Origin: Phoebastria nigripes
Taxonomy: Eukaryota > Chordata > Aves > Procellariiformes > Diomedeidae
Reading direction: 5' to 3'
DNA length: 64,000 nucleotides
Assembly: GCA_035582835.1 (NCBI GenBank)
Contig: JAYKAV010003044.1
Location: 1,350,058 to 1,414,057, forward strand
The stretch's first letter is position 1. Each line of letters begins with the position of its first letter. Below, piece by piece: positions 27,146 through 37,065 of the stretch. The notes under the pieces are model-generated. The model was not told the DNA's origin and ran no database searches. It was given only the letters and a program-made list of their open reading frames with translations. The position numbers and the translations under genes were made by a program.

Positions 27146-29570
27146 CTGTTGTGCACTTCACCTCAATATATGCAACATTAAAGAAGCTATTAAACGTAGC
27201 TTGGTGGAAATATGAAAAGGAGTTTTGCTAAAGGTTATGAGTGAAAGTGCTTGTAGTTTACTAGCGTTTGAGACTGTGAATATGTTTAAGTGGCATTCTG
27301 TCAAATGTACTGTAATAGATTAAACCAGCTGAACAGTACAGAGACAGGATTTCATAGGGATATCTAAGCAGGGTTTCCCCTTGAGAAGGACAGTTTGTGT
27401 GTATGCACACATACATATTTTCTCACTCTCATCATTTTTCTTGTGATCATCAAGCAGGTTTTAGTCAGATACCACCTTCCTGTCTTCATCATACAGCATC
27501 TTTTACGTCCTCAAAATGAGGATACAGACAGTTTCATCACTGAGCTAGATTGTATCAGAGTAATCTGGGCCTAATAAACAGTAAAACTGATGTACACTGA
27601 TTCACTGTTTCTTCTCATCCTGTCCCTTCCTCCAGGCAAGCAAAAATCTGCCATTTAGGTAGGCAAAGTGTTAGGGAAAAAGGGGTACAGACTCACACAG
27701 CAAACTCTCAGCAAATTTATGTTACCTCAGTTCACCTGATGCTCTTCACATTAGCTTCAAAATCAATTAAATTCAGAGCATTTAAAAAACATTACTTTAG
27801 CACTTGGCTATTTAAATACTGTCTAAACAGTCTGCAAAGTGCTGCTGAGCCACATCACATTAACAGCCCCAAAACCATTCTTAGTGCTGCTTTTCATGAC
27901 TCTACCCAGTAGCTATGAGTTGAAATCAGACAGATTTCTTTAAGTCTCCAAAGAAATATACAGTGAACAGGTAAGTTGCCTCTGAAACAGCCAAACTTTG
28001 CCACTGTTGATGTNCAGCTCTACTAGCAGCCTGAACACTGGTCCTAGGGAACAGCATGCCCTAAACTCCAAACAAAATTACCATTCACAAAGGAGCACGG
28101 TAGATGTCTCAGATTCTGCAGGTTATAGATATATCAGCTGTAGATATCTTGACAAGCCCTGGTTTTTGACTCAAATTAAGGACATTTATCCTGTATGCTC
28201 ATGCTTCTTGGGTGTGGGCTTCCATATTTACCAACAATCAAAAATCCACAGACAGGTTAGGAAAGAGAGAAATGACTAGCTAAATTACACCAGGATGTTT
28301 TCCAACTCAAATGATTCAAAACAAAATACTGTTATTATTACTACATGTTTAAAACAGACAAGGCACTAGGAATTATATTGCAAGCGACCATCCTGCACTG
28401 TCATAACTGAACTATATAAATCTTTTCTACAATGCTAGTGAAATTAAAAAGCANTGCAGATAGAGCACACTTTCAGAGGAGCCTGTCTTTTAGCCACACC
28501 TTTTCTTATCAAATCATCCTTCAACAAGGAGTTGAAATTTTAGTGAATCGTATCTATCACAACAAAGGATCAGAAGCACAGCAGATAATTCTAGCTTCAG
28601 TCATATACCAGCTTCTGAAATTCTCCATACAGTAGTCTCAGTCTCTGAAATAGAGTCAAACTACAAACATAATCATACTCACTAAATTCTACTATTTTGG
28701 AAAGAAGTGGCATCACATTATACTACTAAAATGGGAATTATGAAGTGGTACAAGAAACTAAACAGAATGAAAATGGCATTTGCTGTTGCATGGACTAAGC
28801 AAAATGTCACCGACATTAACTGCTAAGCTTAAATCAATGAACTGGTATTACTTAAAAACATGGTAAAATTTATTCACATGACCAATTCCATCATCATCAC
28901 TGGCCACAGAATGAAATATAAGAAAAAATCTGCTTATGCACACAAGTGACCGGAAGAGTTAGTTGCAAATTAAATTTTTTACAAAGATGTGCCATCATCA
29001 TCAAGATGCGACAAGCAGTTCTCAACAGAATATGCTAAAATCAGTTCCTATTAAACAATACTTTCCTATTGTTTTAAGCACCTTGGATTACAAAATATAA
29101 ATGAATGTTAAGATTGGAGAGGTTTCCCACCCACACAGATTCTTATTTTCATTATTTGGCTAGTTTTGCCCACTTGCATTTTGNCTGGCTTGGATAAAGA
29201 ACAAATCTGGTGAGCTTCACATATAGCTTATGGTCAGCAGACTTTCTGGTCTCCTACAAATTAAGTGCTATCATGTTTTTCCTTCCATCTCTGAAAAAGT
29301 TTGGCTGTATTTTTTAAAGNATTTATTTTACCCATTTTTCATGCTAACAGTTTAATCTACATTTGATTTTCCTAAAAGTTACATCTATTTTTACTGATTC
29401 AGGGTTCAAATAGTTGAAAAACGTCCCATTTTCAAACTGCTAGTTTGAGGTTTACTTTGCTTTGGTTTTTTTAAATGTACTGTAATACAGATCGATTTTA
29501 AACAGGTGTTAAAATATGAGGAAGGAATAGTTCAAGACTATAAGAACAGGGACATAGTGACAGATCATGA
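27146..29570. other. Unique noncoding DNA
   Basis: AT-rich; frames up to 93 codons without features. N calls occur near 28013, 28454, 29184 and 29320. Nothing identifiable. Confidence 0.55.
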
Positions 29571-29574
29571 AACA

Positions 29575-29650
29575 GTTAAGATACTACCTTAGCACACATG
29601 AGTTCCCAGCTCTGCCACAGACTTCTCTTGTGACCTTTGGTAATTCACCA
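29575..29650 (+). repeat. MIR-like SINE, 5' piece
   Basis: TTCCCAGCTCTGCCACAGAC (29604-29623) and TTGTGACCTTTGG (29628-29640) match, from memory, the MIR core phrase 'ttcccagctctgccacttactagctgtgtgaccttgggcaagtcac', plus sense. The match stops at about 29650 and the next MIR segment appears at 30165. Confidence 0.6.
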
Positions 29651-30164
29651 GTAAGATCAACTGACCCAAGTGCCACTGAACCTGATCAAGTGTTAACACC
29701 AACTGCTCTCCATTACCTCTCCATCTAGCGTACTGCCCCATTAGCTGTTGCTTTTACTGGCTCTATCAAATCATCTGCATAAAAATAACCTATTAAGTTA
29801 AAAGGACTCGCTTTCTTGTAACGTTACAGACTGACTGCAAAGGGATAAGATGAACGGTTAAATTGTCAGATTCGAAGGGTCAGCCACATCTGGCAGGGAG
29901 CAAGGACAGCAGGTGAGGACAGCCTGGGCACTGCGGCCAGACCAGCAGCAGCTGGGTTAGTTCTGCTGACCGGGTGCCCTTACAGTTTTGACGGATGAGC
30001 ACGGAGAGCTGACAAGGTTACTGCCCCACAACCATCAGCCCTGCCCCTGCAGCACAGATGTCTAAGACGTTGTGCATCAGCTCCTGAACCGCTGCAGTTC
30101 ACAGCGTGCTTTAAAGAAAATTAGAAGCTGCAATGTCTTACTTTAAAAGTCTCATAACAGAATT
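29651..30164. other. 514-bp segment between two MIR-like pieces
   Basis: This sits where about 25 bp of MIR consensus would be expected. Its middle (29880-30080) is more GC-rich than the flanks and has no visible LTR, CR1 tail or inverted-repeat ends. It may be an old insertion, or the two pieces may be independent. Confidence 0.35.
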
Positions 30165-30260
30165 CTGTTTCCCCTCTGTAACATGGGGACGGTAGCACAC
30201 TGCCACCTCAGAGAGGCAATGCAACACCAATTAAATTACGTATGCTGAAGTTTATACTAA
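30165..30260 (+). repeat. MIR-like SINE, 3' piece
   Basis: GTTTCCCCTCTGTAACATGG (30167-30186), then GGACGGTAGCA and ACTGCCACCTCAGAGAGG, match the MIR phrase 'gtttccccatctgtaaaatggggataatagtacctacctcatag'. Same sense as the 29575 piece. Confidence 0.6.
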
Positions 30261-31250
30261 GATCAGAAGCATCCGCTCACTGAATAAGCAGTGCAAAATG
30301 AAGTAGAATCAAGATGAAGGTGATTTACCCATCCTGCTGATATTTTCAAGTTTTCTTTTCTCCAGATACAAATTTTAATATTTTGAACCTTTTTACATTC
30401 TGTTAAAATGACTGAGACAACCCAGAATAACTCCATGATAAACAGTCATGGGAGAAAAAGGTGCAAGTCCCTGGTTTGAGTCAGATATCATGGGCTGGGT
30501 GTTTGCTTCTCCCTCTCCCAATCAATTCGATCCTGATGACTAGAAACATCCTTTAGGAAAGGCTTTATCAAAATTTCTAGTTAGCTTCAGGGTAAAGGCT
30601 TTGAGAAAGTCCAAAGTTCCACAGAATTTTAGCACAGTAGGCCTAAAGCAATTAATTTTTCATCCTACAAACATTTAAAGCGTAACTTTACACACTTATT
30701 TACCCAGTGATGCATATCAAATGCGGGTTTGTGTCATTTCCTTTTCTTAAAAATATGTTTTATCCAACTTAATATGGAATTTAAGACACAGGATCAGTTA
30801 TTAATATGTTCTTTCAATTTTTGGAAGATATTAATATCTTCTTTGGTTGAACAGCATAATACTCCATTTATCAGTGAGGAAAGTCTCCAGAGGAATGAGA
30901 TTTTTATTTCAAATACACTTTTGCAGTTATTGGAAAAGATTCAGCATTTTTCTTGGAGAAATATGTCATTAAAGTAGAAAGATGAGGGAAATGCTTGTAT
31001 GCAACATAGGCTTTTCTCTGATAGCAGACTGGTGCCCGTCTGGACAGATCCCTGAAGACATAAGCAATCCCAATTAAATCATGAGCATAGAGCTCTGCCT
31101 ACACAGAGCTGATGTCTAGATCAAGACCTTGGAATGTCAGCTTCAAAATTTCCCTGGCAATTGCATCACACAGCCTACTGATACGAAAAAGCTATAGTAC
31201 AGGCAGGCACCTCCCTCCTCTTTCTATTTTAGTGACTTGTACTTCTAAGG

Positions 31251-31276
31251 AAAAAAAAAAAAAACCAAACAAACCC
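31251..31276 (+). repeat. Poly(A) then CAAA tract
   Basis: 14 A residues followed by CCAAACAAACCC. Same character as the tracts at 33, 24736, 47176, 55965 and 56408. Confidence 0.85.
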
Positions 31277-31675
31277 AACTTTAAAAAATCCTAAATGCTG
31301 TGTTCAGTATAGGAAAGTGTGAAAGGAGTGAATTTGAGATGTACTGTCAATGAGCTAAGGGTTAGTTGATTAAGTTCAGTCTGATAATATTCTATAATAT
31401 TTCAGTGAATTCTATGTCATGAAATATAATACATATTTGATCTCTCTCACACGAACTCATAGTGAAATAATAAATATTTCCCTACAGAATAATTTTCCTG
31501 TAAGCAGAGACTTACTGTAACCCAAATTGCAATTTACTCATTTCAGAGCATTAAAAACTAATCAGACTCTCACTAGAACTTAGATCACTTGAAGAGGATC
31601 CCACAGTACAATTACACTCCCAAACAGTATCCACAGTAAGAAAACGTGTTATAGATGTTTTTCATTCACTAAGTT

Positions 31676-31687
31676 GGGGGGGGGGGG
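31676..31687. repeat. 12-base G run
   Basis: An uninterrupted G homopolymer in an AT-rich setting, directly readable. Homopolymer length is prone to sequencing error. Confidence 0.85.
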
Positions 31688-32589
31688 AATTGATTTTTGT
31701 TCTCTTTCTAGCCATCTAGAAGACAGGAAAAAAATAGGTTTATTAAAAGGAAAACAATAAACAATGGTGGCCTTTTAGAGACTGGGTGGTTATGTTTAGA
31801 ACTAACATTTCCAAAATAAAATTGTCAGGAACTGAACACAATCATGCTTGGGTCAAACAAAACTTTTGCAAGTAAAACAATGAAAACTATACTGGGTACA
31901 GCAGAATTCCCCTGCCTTGTAAAGGTTAATTCCCTTTCCTCACTCTCACAAATCCAGAAAAAAATGATGTATTCGCTGCACCAAGAAGTATTATATAATA
32001 TCTTCCCAATAAGCCAAAATTATGTGTAGCAAAGAGGAGAACTATATTCAAGAAAAAGTGTGTAAAAAAAATTTGGGGAAGGTGGGCTTCTGGCAAGTAC
32101 AAACACAACCGTTAATGGATTTTTTAATAACTCTGTGCCACACAGTAATAGGGAACCACCTGCCAAAAGCACAGCAAGGTCAAGCAAGTATCACATACAT
32201 GTTACAGCCAAAGAAATTCTGTTATCGTCTACTCTGACCTTCCACAGCAACCACCACCGAAATAGTCTTATATAGTAGCATGGTAGGTTTCTAGCTCGCT
32301 TTTTTGTCTGGTCTATTTTCTTTTTCTTTACTTCAACATGTTTATTTTGTTGCACATACCACCTAAAATAAACACAAGCATTTTATGATGCCGACACTTC
32401 TCCCCTTCCCCAACAGCACTCTTTGCTCCCACCCCAACTGCGATTCCACAATTATTTGATGAGGGAGAGTGTCATAACACACTTGGAGTGAATCAAACCC
32501 AAAGGCAGGCAGAACAAACAATACAGCGTGTGTGCACGTGTTTGTGTAAAAATCAATCACTCTGGGTTTCTCTGGCTTTCGGCTGCCAA

Positions 32590-33240
32590 CAGCTGAGTGG
32601 AGACGCTGAGAGCGTGCGTGCGTCTGCACAGGGGGGCCGGCCAGCACTGTTTGGGCCTAACATCCCCACCCGCAGCTTCTCCGAGCTCAGCCCTGCGCAG
32701 GCTGCTGCAAAGAAACTCGCTTTCGCCAACCAGCTCCCTGTGCGGCCTGCACGCCTGCCCCGGCCGCAGCCGAAAAGCGGGCATGGCTTCCCCTCTCTGC
32801 CTTTCCCTGCCAAAGGGGCCTTGCGTGACCACAGGCAGCTGGCCCGGCCCGCTGGCAGCCTGAGTGGCCAGATGCATGGGCGAAGGCAGGCCCTGGACCC
32901 CAGAGCCAGCAGAAGTGCCCAGCAGGCACCGCCCAGCCGGCCACGCACATGGCCCGGCTACCGCCCGGGCACGTGGCCCAAGCTAGGCCTCGGCCCCGCG
33001 GCGCCCGGCCCAAGCTAGGCCTCGGCCCCGCGGCGCCCGGCCCTCACCAGGCCTCGGCCCCGGGCTGGGCCACAGCCCTCAGGCCAGGCCTCGGCCCCGC
33101 GGCGCCCGGCCCTCACCAGGCCTCGGCCCCGGGCTGGGCCACAGCCCTCAGGCCAGGCCCTCACCAGGTCTCAGCCCCGCGGTGCCCGGCCCAGGGCTGA
33201 GGCGCCGGGCCCTGCTGCCGCCTGGCCCCGCAGGCGCAGC
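32590..33240. promoter_or_regulatory. CpG island, left lobe
   Basis: GC content and CpG frequency rise sharply against the AT-rich flanks, with many CG dinucleotides and CCGCCC/GGGCGG-type words. Long open frames exist on both strands (up to 176 codons, plus, 32488-33018) because GC-rich DNA has few stops; none shows a protein family. The 3' half contains a nested tandem repeat that inflates its GC. It probably belongs to a promoter shared with the right lobe. Confidence 0.7.
32986..33200 (+). repeat. Nested GC-rich tandem repeat (32/37-bp subunits, 69-bp unit)
   Basis: A GGCCTCGGCCCC start recurs at 32986, 33018, 33050, 33087 and 33119, giving spacings of 32, 32, 37 and 32 bp. The 32+37 pair forms a 69-bp unit: 33018-33086 and 33087-33155 read as identical. 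A degenerate partial copy follows from 33156 to about 33200. The unit is a multiple of three, so plus frames through it give a 23-residue Pro/Ala/Gly repeat. There is no independent evidence that this is translated. Confidence 0.92.
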
Positions 33241-33249
33241 TCCCCTCTG

Positions 33250-33660
33250 GTTTCTTGGGGCAGGTCAGAATATTTAAACAGTTGTATATTCAAAGACCAC
33301 AATGGAGGGAAGAGAATTACCTAAGGACAGGGTTAGCCTGTTTGATCAATGCATAATCAGATAACTGCTCCAGCTTTTTTACAAGTCTTTAAGCAAAGAT
33401 CAGCCACTCAAATTCTAATTCCTTTTGCTAATTAAGCAGCCTGTTAATTGCTCTCGGGGTCTCTAATGCCATGTCATTATGCTTTTTAACAGCCTGCTTG
33501 ACATCAATAGGGCTGCAAGCTCCACACAAACAAAGCGGGCATCTAGCACTTACTGAATTAGGCTAATGCCGGCATTGGAGCCGGGCACTGGCACGTCGCC
33601 TCCAGCGGGCGGCATTTCATTATCATTTCATCATCCCTCGCGGAAAAAAAAGCAAGTTAC
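33250..33660. promoter_or_regulatory. AT-rich motif-dense core inside the CpG island, candidate conserved element
   Basis: Between the two GC-rich lobes lies about 300 bp of balanced sequence with a GATA word (AGATAA 33359-33364) and paired homeodomain words (CTAATTAAG 33428-33436 and TTAATTG 33444-33450). A complex, repeat-free stretch then runs to 33640. This is typical of a conserved proximal enhancer or promoter. If transcription runs on the minus strand, it lies just downstream of the donor at 33677, in intron 1. Conservation is inferred, not measured. Confidence 0.45.
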
Positions 33661-33677
33661 AAATGTTCAACACTTAC

Positions 33678-34060
33678 CAGAGCGGGCAGCAAAAAGTGCT
33701 GAACCGGAGGAGAAAGGCGCGCAGCGCTCCCGGTCCCCACCGGTCACCCGCCCGCGCTGGCCGCCGCCTCACCCCCTCGCCTCGCCGGCTCACCTGCACG
33801 GCCCGCCCGGGACGGCACCGGCCCGCCGGCCCGGCCGCTTCCCGCGCTGCTGCTGCTGCGGCGAGGCCGCCCGCGGGGCCGGGAGCGCGGGGTCAGCAGG
33901 GCCGCCCCACGGGGGGGGCCAGCCCGGGCTGGGCTCCGGCTCCGGGCAGGGCCCCATCCCCCGGCCGGGGGCTAAGCATAACATGTGGCTCCAGCTGAGG
34001 GACTCCAGTTTCCGCACTCCATTAGTCCGGGAGAAATTCCACCGGTGAACCGCTGAGTGA
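33678..34060 (-). other. Candidate first exon, minus strand, gene unknown
   Basis: On the minus strand, CAG|GTGAGC ends an exon at 33794 and CTG|GTAAGTG ends a longer form at 33678; both fit the vertebrate donor consensus. A minus frame is open from about 34070 to the 33794 donor and stops immediately inside the intron. Its first in-frame ATG lies near 33984 (giving Met-Leu-Cys-Leu-Ala-Pro-). It encodes a Pro/Gly/Ala-rich peptide with a Gln tetrad from CAG codons and no recognised domain. The 5' end is not determinable. It may be an untranslated exon, part of a lncRNA, or chance donors in GC-rich DNA. Confidence 0.35.
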
Positions 34061-34167
34061 GGGGCCTTGTCTGCCTGTCACAGATTAGTCTCCAGGAGGG
34101 TAGTGGCAGGGAGCGAGTGCTGCTTGCACCCCAGAGGGGTTTAACCATGACTTTTATTTCAACGGGC

Positions 34168-34184
34168 ATGCACGCACGCACGCA
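34168..34184. repeat. (GCAC)n short repeat
   Basis: GCATGCACGCACGCACGCA, directly readable. Confidence 0.8.
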
Positions 34185-34560
34185 AAGATACGAAGCCGCA
34201 TGATTTTTCAAGGCTCCCGGGGAGGAAAAGCTGCATCTACCAGCGTAAAACGCACAGGGCCCCTTCCTAGCAGAGGCCGGGGGAGGAAGCGGTGTGTGAG
34301 GAATTGTTCCTGGGGTGCCACGGGTGACCGCGAGCCCTGCCGCCCGCCCCCCCGCCGCGGCTGGGGGGGCCGCGGAGCCCGGGGGTCCCAGGGCGCCCCA
34401 GCAGACGCTGCTGGCAGCTGCCCAGGCCGCTGGCTCAGGCGCAAGGCACACCGCCGTGGGTGGCTCCTGCCCACTCGGGATGAAGGGCTAGAGGCAGAGG
34501 GAGGCCTGGCCGGCGGCAATCGAGCATTCATGGCGGTGGATCCGGCACCCGTTTCCAGCG

Positions 34561-36225
34561 CCCTACGTGTAGCACGCACACGAGGGCTTTGAGGTGCGCT
34601 GAGCTTTACACCACTGAGAGACACCGCTGCAAAAACCCTGAAGCGTTATCTTGCTCCCGGCCTCAGCCAACAGGCCCTGCAACCCCAGTCCGCCCAACAG
34701 GGGACTTCAACTATACACCTCTACCTCGGCTTGTCTTCTCGTGAGCTGCTTTTATCATTTTTTTCAAAGTAAACAGACTGAATGCATCCCTTCTTAATGT
34801 TACCACCTTATCTTTGCAACAAACAGACAGAGCTGCGCAGCTCTAGGTGCAGGTACCAGCTATGAAGATCACTCTGCAAAGCGGCTGCCCTATTTAGCCC
34901 TGAGAGCAAAGCATGATCATTAGTTAGAAGAGAGGCAAGTTAAAACTCTGCGTTACAAGAACTTCCAGACCCCAAGAACTGCAGTTAGGAATCTCACACT
35001 TAATGTGAGATCACCTAAAAATGCACCAATCTTCCCTGTTACTGAGTAGCCATCATTCATGTCAATAAACAAGAAAGAAAGTAAAGCTAGAAAATAGCCT
35101 TGATTTCTCTGCCTCTCAGGAATAATATTTACAGACAGCGTAGAGATCTTGGCATCCTTAACATGTTAGTATCTGAATGACCTATACTGTAGTTGAATAG
35201 TCACTGTTATAACGCAGGGAAAAAATTTTCAGTTATACTACGAATACATAAATTGTATTACGTAGCTGGACAGGACAAGTTTGGATAAAGTAAAAAACCA
35301 TGAACACATTGTGAGACCAGACTGAGATCTCCACTGAAGCTGAGTCAAAACAAAGTAATTAAACCAAAGTGTGAGTTGTACTGGATACACCCAAACTCAA
35401 CTGTTCTTATTTCAGTCTTTATTNTGACATCATTTAAAGAAATTCCCAGTAACCTGAGTGAAGAATTCTGCGTAAAAAGATGTATCAAAAAATCCAGTAG
35501 CACAATAAAAATAACTGAAATCCTAAAAAGAATGGGTGTAAGTACAAACCATCTCTTACCGGCATTTGTTTCTTGAGAAAACTGAGGTCCCAATCTTGAA
35601 AATGCTTATGCGCATTCCTAATTTTTCACCAGTTTGTAGCCCCATAGATATGATTTAAGGGAAACTCCTCATACGGACAAAGCTAAGCACATTCTTAAAC
35701 CACAGGTACAGCAACTCATTCTTAAAGTGCAAATATTAAAGAATACAATGTAAGAAATAAAAGCTCTTTTAAACAAATTATTAAAGCATATTTTTGTATT
35801 TTGCAGCAGAAATAATAAATGCCAAGGTGCTTTAGCAGTTTGCAAAATATTCGTCAGGCATCTTAAATCATGAGATGGAATAGGTAGCAGATTTTACAAA
35901 ATGCTGCACATAAATCAATAGAACAAGAAATAATTATTACTAAAAGCTAAATTAGGGTTGACTCCTCTTTTCTCTTGAGGACCAGATGTTTGTTTTCTAC
36001 TGTCAGGCCATTTACTGGCTCTTGGTGCAGAAATTTGGTGTTTGGACAAAACAAATTCTAGGTCTGGGCTGATAACAGTCCCCGTGCCTCAGTTCCCATC
36101 AAAAAGCATCAGCAGCCTTCTCCCTTAGTGCTTTTAGCACAGATTCACTCCTTTGAGTTACATTGTAAAGCAGTTGGTCTCCCAAGCTCTCTTGTATCTT
36201 AAATAATGCTTGATAGCATCCAAGA
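34561..36225. other. Unique noncoding DNA
   Basis: GC falls back to background by about 34640. A perfect 8-bp hairpin lies at 34991-35011. 36080-36180 has a faint MIR-like phrase (GTGCCTCAGTTCCCATC near 36085) that is not well supported. No coding signal. Confidence 0.55.
34991..35011. repeat. Small perfect hairpin (8-bp arms, 5-nt loop)
   Basis: ATCTCACA (34991-34998) and TGTGAGAT (35004-35011) are exact reverse complements around CTTAA. The function is unknown. Confidence 0.9.
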
Positions 36226-36229
36226 GATG

Positions 36230-36490
36230 CATCTTTGGTAGAAATATTGAGCTTCATCCCTGACTGCAAAGTCCAGAAATTAGGGAGGCGCGCCCAGCAC
36301 TGTCAAGATAACAGCACAAATGAGTCACGCAGGGGATTGCAGCGTCCGGGCTATTATGAGGATCTCCGAGCTGAGAGGAGAGTGACAGAAGCCATCTTTC
36401 AGCACAAAAAAACAGCACATGGGGAACTCTCACAGGTAATGAGCGGGCAAGCAAATTGGACTTTGAGATCTGAATTCAGTATTGACTAGG
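36230..36490. promoter_or_regulatory. Candidate conserved noncoding block C (GATA + AP-1 words)
   Basis: Complex, repeat-free sequence. It carries GGCGCGCC at 36287-36294 (unusual in this AT-rich setting), AGATAA at 36306-36311 and TGAGTCA at 36321-36327, closely spaced, then balanced sequence to the end. It resembles an enhancer core. The plus frame at 36235-36489 (84 codons) has no protein features. Confidence 0.4.
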
Positions 36491-36724
36491 AAGTGACCTG
36501 ACTCCCCTCAGTTGCTGTCCTCCTCCTCCCTAAGCGAGGATCACTTAACAGAGGAAGCGTTGCTGGTTTTGACAAACTGACTTGAATTAGTAGGTGCCTG
36601 CTTGGGGCCACTCTTCATTTCTGAGCTCCAAGAATAAAGAGAAAGTCTTGGGTACACCCGGCAGGAACTTTTGTTTAAGTTTTCTCAGTTTCTCATCCAA
36701 ACCACAGCTCCACCTCAAAATAGC
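36491..36724. other. Unique noncoding DNA
   Basis: Nothing identifiable; under 300 bp. Confidence 0.5.
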
Positions 36725-37065
36725 TAAAAATGTGATGGTTAGGGAACTTTGCCTGATAGAGAATGGGAATTTGAACCTCCGTCCCTCTCATTGCAGGTAA
36801 ATGCTGTACTGCCAGGCTGGAAAATAAGTTGTTCTCCCTAGTGACCTCCCTCCACTGGGGAACTGGTGTTTATTGCACCAGAGGCATTACATCTGCCTAT
36901 GTGAGGTTGTTTTCAGGCAGGTGACAGGCTGAGGGAGGCCCAGGTTTAAATTCCAGCTCCAGATTAAGTAGACAGAAATCTGTACCTGCACCTTCATCCC
37001 AAGCAAATGCCCTATTTACTAAGTATTTGGAGACAAAATCTGTCTGGATTTTAATGCAAATGCTG
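36725..37065 (+). repeat. Ancient amniote interspersed repeat, two-part copy
   Basis: Phrases in consistent order match an old repeat known to me from turtle, crocodile and bird sequences. These are GGGAATTTGAACCTCCGTCC near 36765, AGGTAAATGCTGTACTGCC near 36795, GAGGGAGGCCCAGGTTTAAA near 36932 (with TTCCAGCTCC after it) and AAGCAAATGCCCTATTTACT near 37001. The first and last parts are related to each other, as in the usual element. No target duplication was found. The family name is uncertain. Confidence 0.5.

Larger units (their letters stand above)
30261..32580. other. Unique noncoding DNA upstream of the CpG island
   Basis: AT-rich with no coding signal. It holds a poly(A)/CAAA tract at 31251-31276 and a 12-base G run at 31676-31687. 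Sequence becomes GC-rich from about 32590. Confidence 0.55.
33561..34560 (-). promoter_or_regulatory. CpG island right lobe, candidate minus-strand promoter
   Basis: CpG-dense sequence with GC boxes and no TATA box at a clear position, as in housekeeping or developmental CpG promoters. Minus orientation is preferred because two good splice donors face that way (33793/33794 and 33677/33678). I see no equally good donor on the plus strand. A bidirectional promoter is possible. A short (GCAC)n run lies at 34168-34184. Confidence 0.6.

Noticed and set aside
32488..33018. 176-codon plus frame and overlapping minus frames in the CpG island
   Set aside because: GC-rich DNA has few stop codons; frames are open on both strands at once and have no domain.
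32949..33200. Plus frame with a 23-residue Pro/Ala/Gly repeat
   Set aside because: It is a translation of the tandem DNA repeat. The in-frame unit length is intriguing but there is no start context, splice or homology evidence for a protein.
36080..36180. MIR-like GTGCCTCAGTTCCCATC phrase
   Set aside because: Only one short phrase matches and the flanks do not continue the consensus.
36765..36785. tRNA-like TTTGAACC box
   Set aside because: No cloverleaf partner arms; the phrase is part of an ancient repeat.
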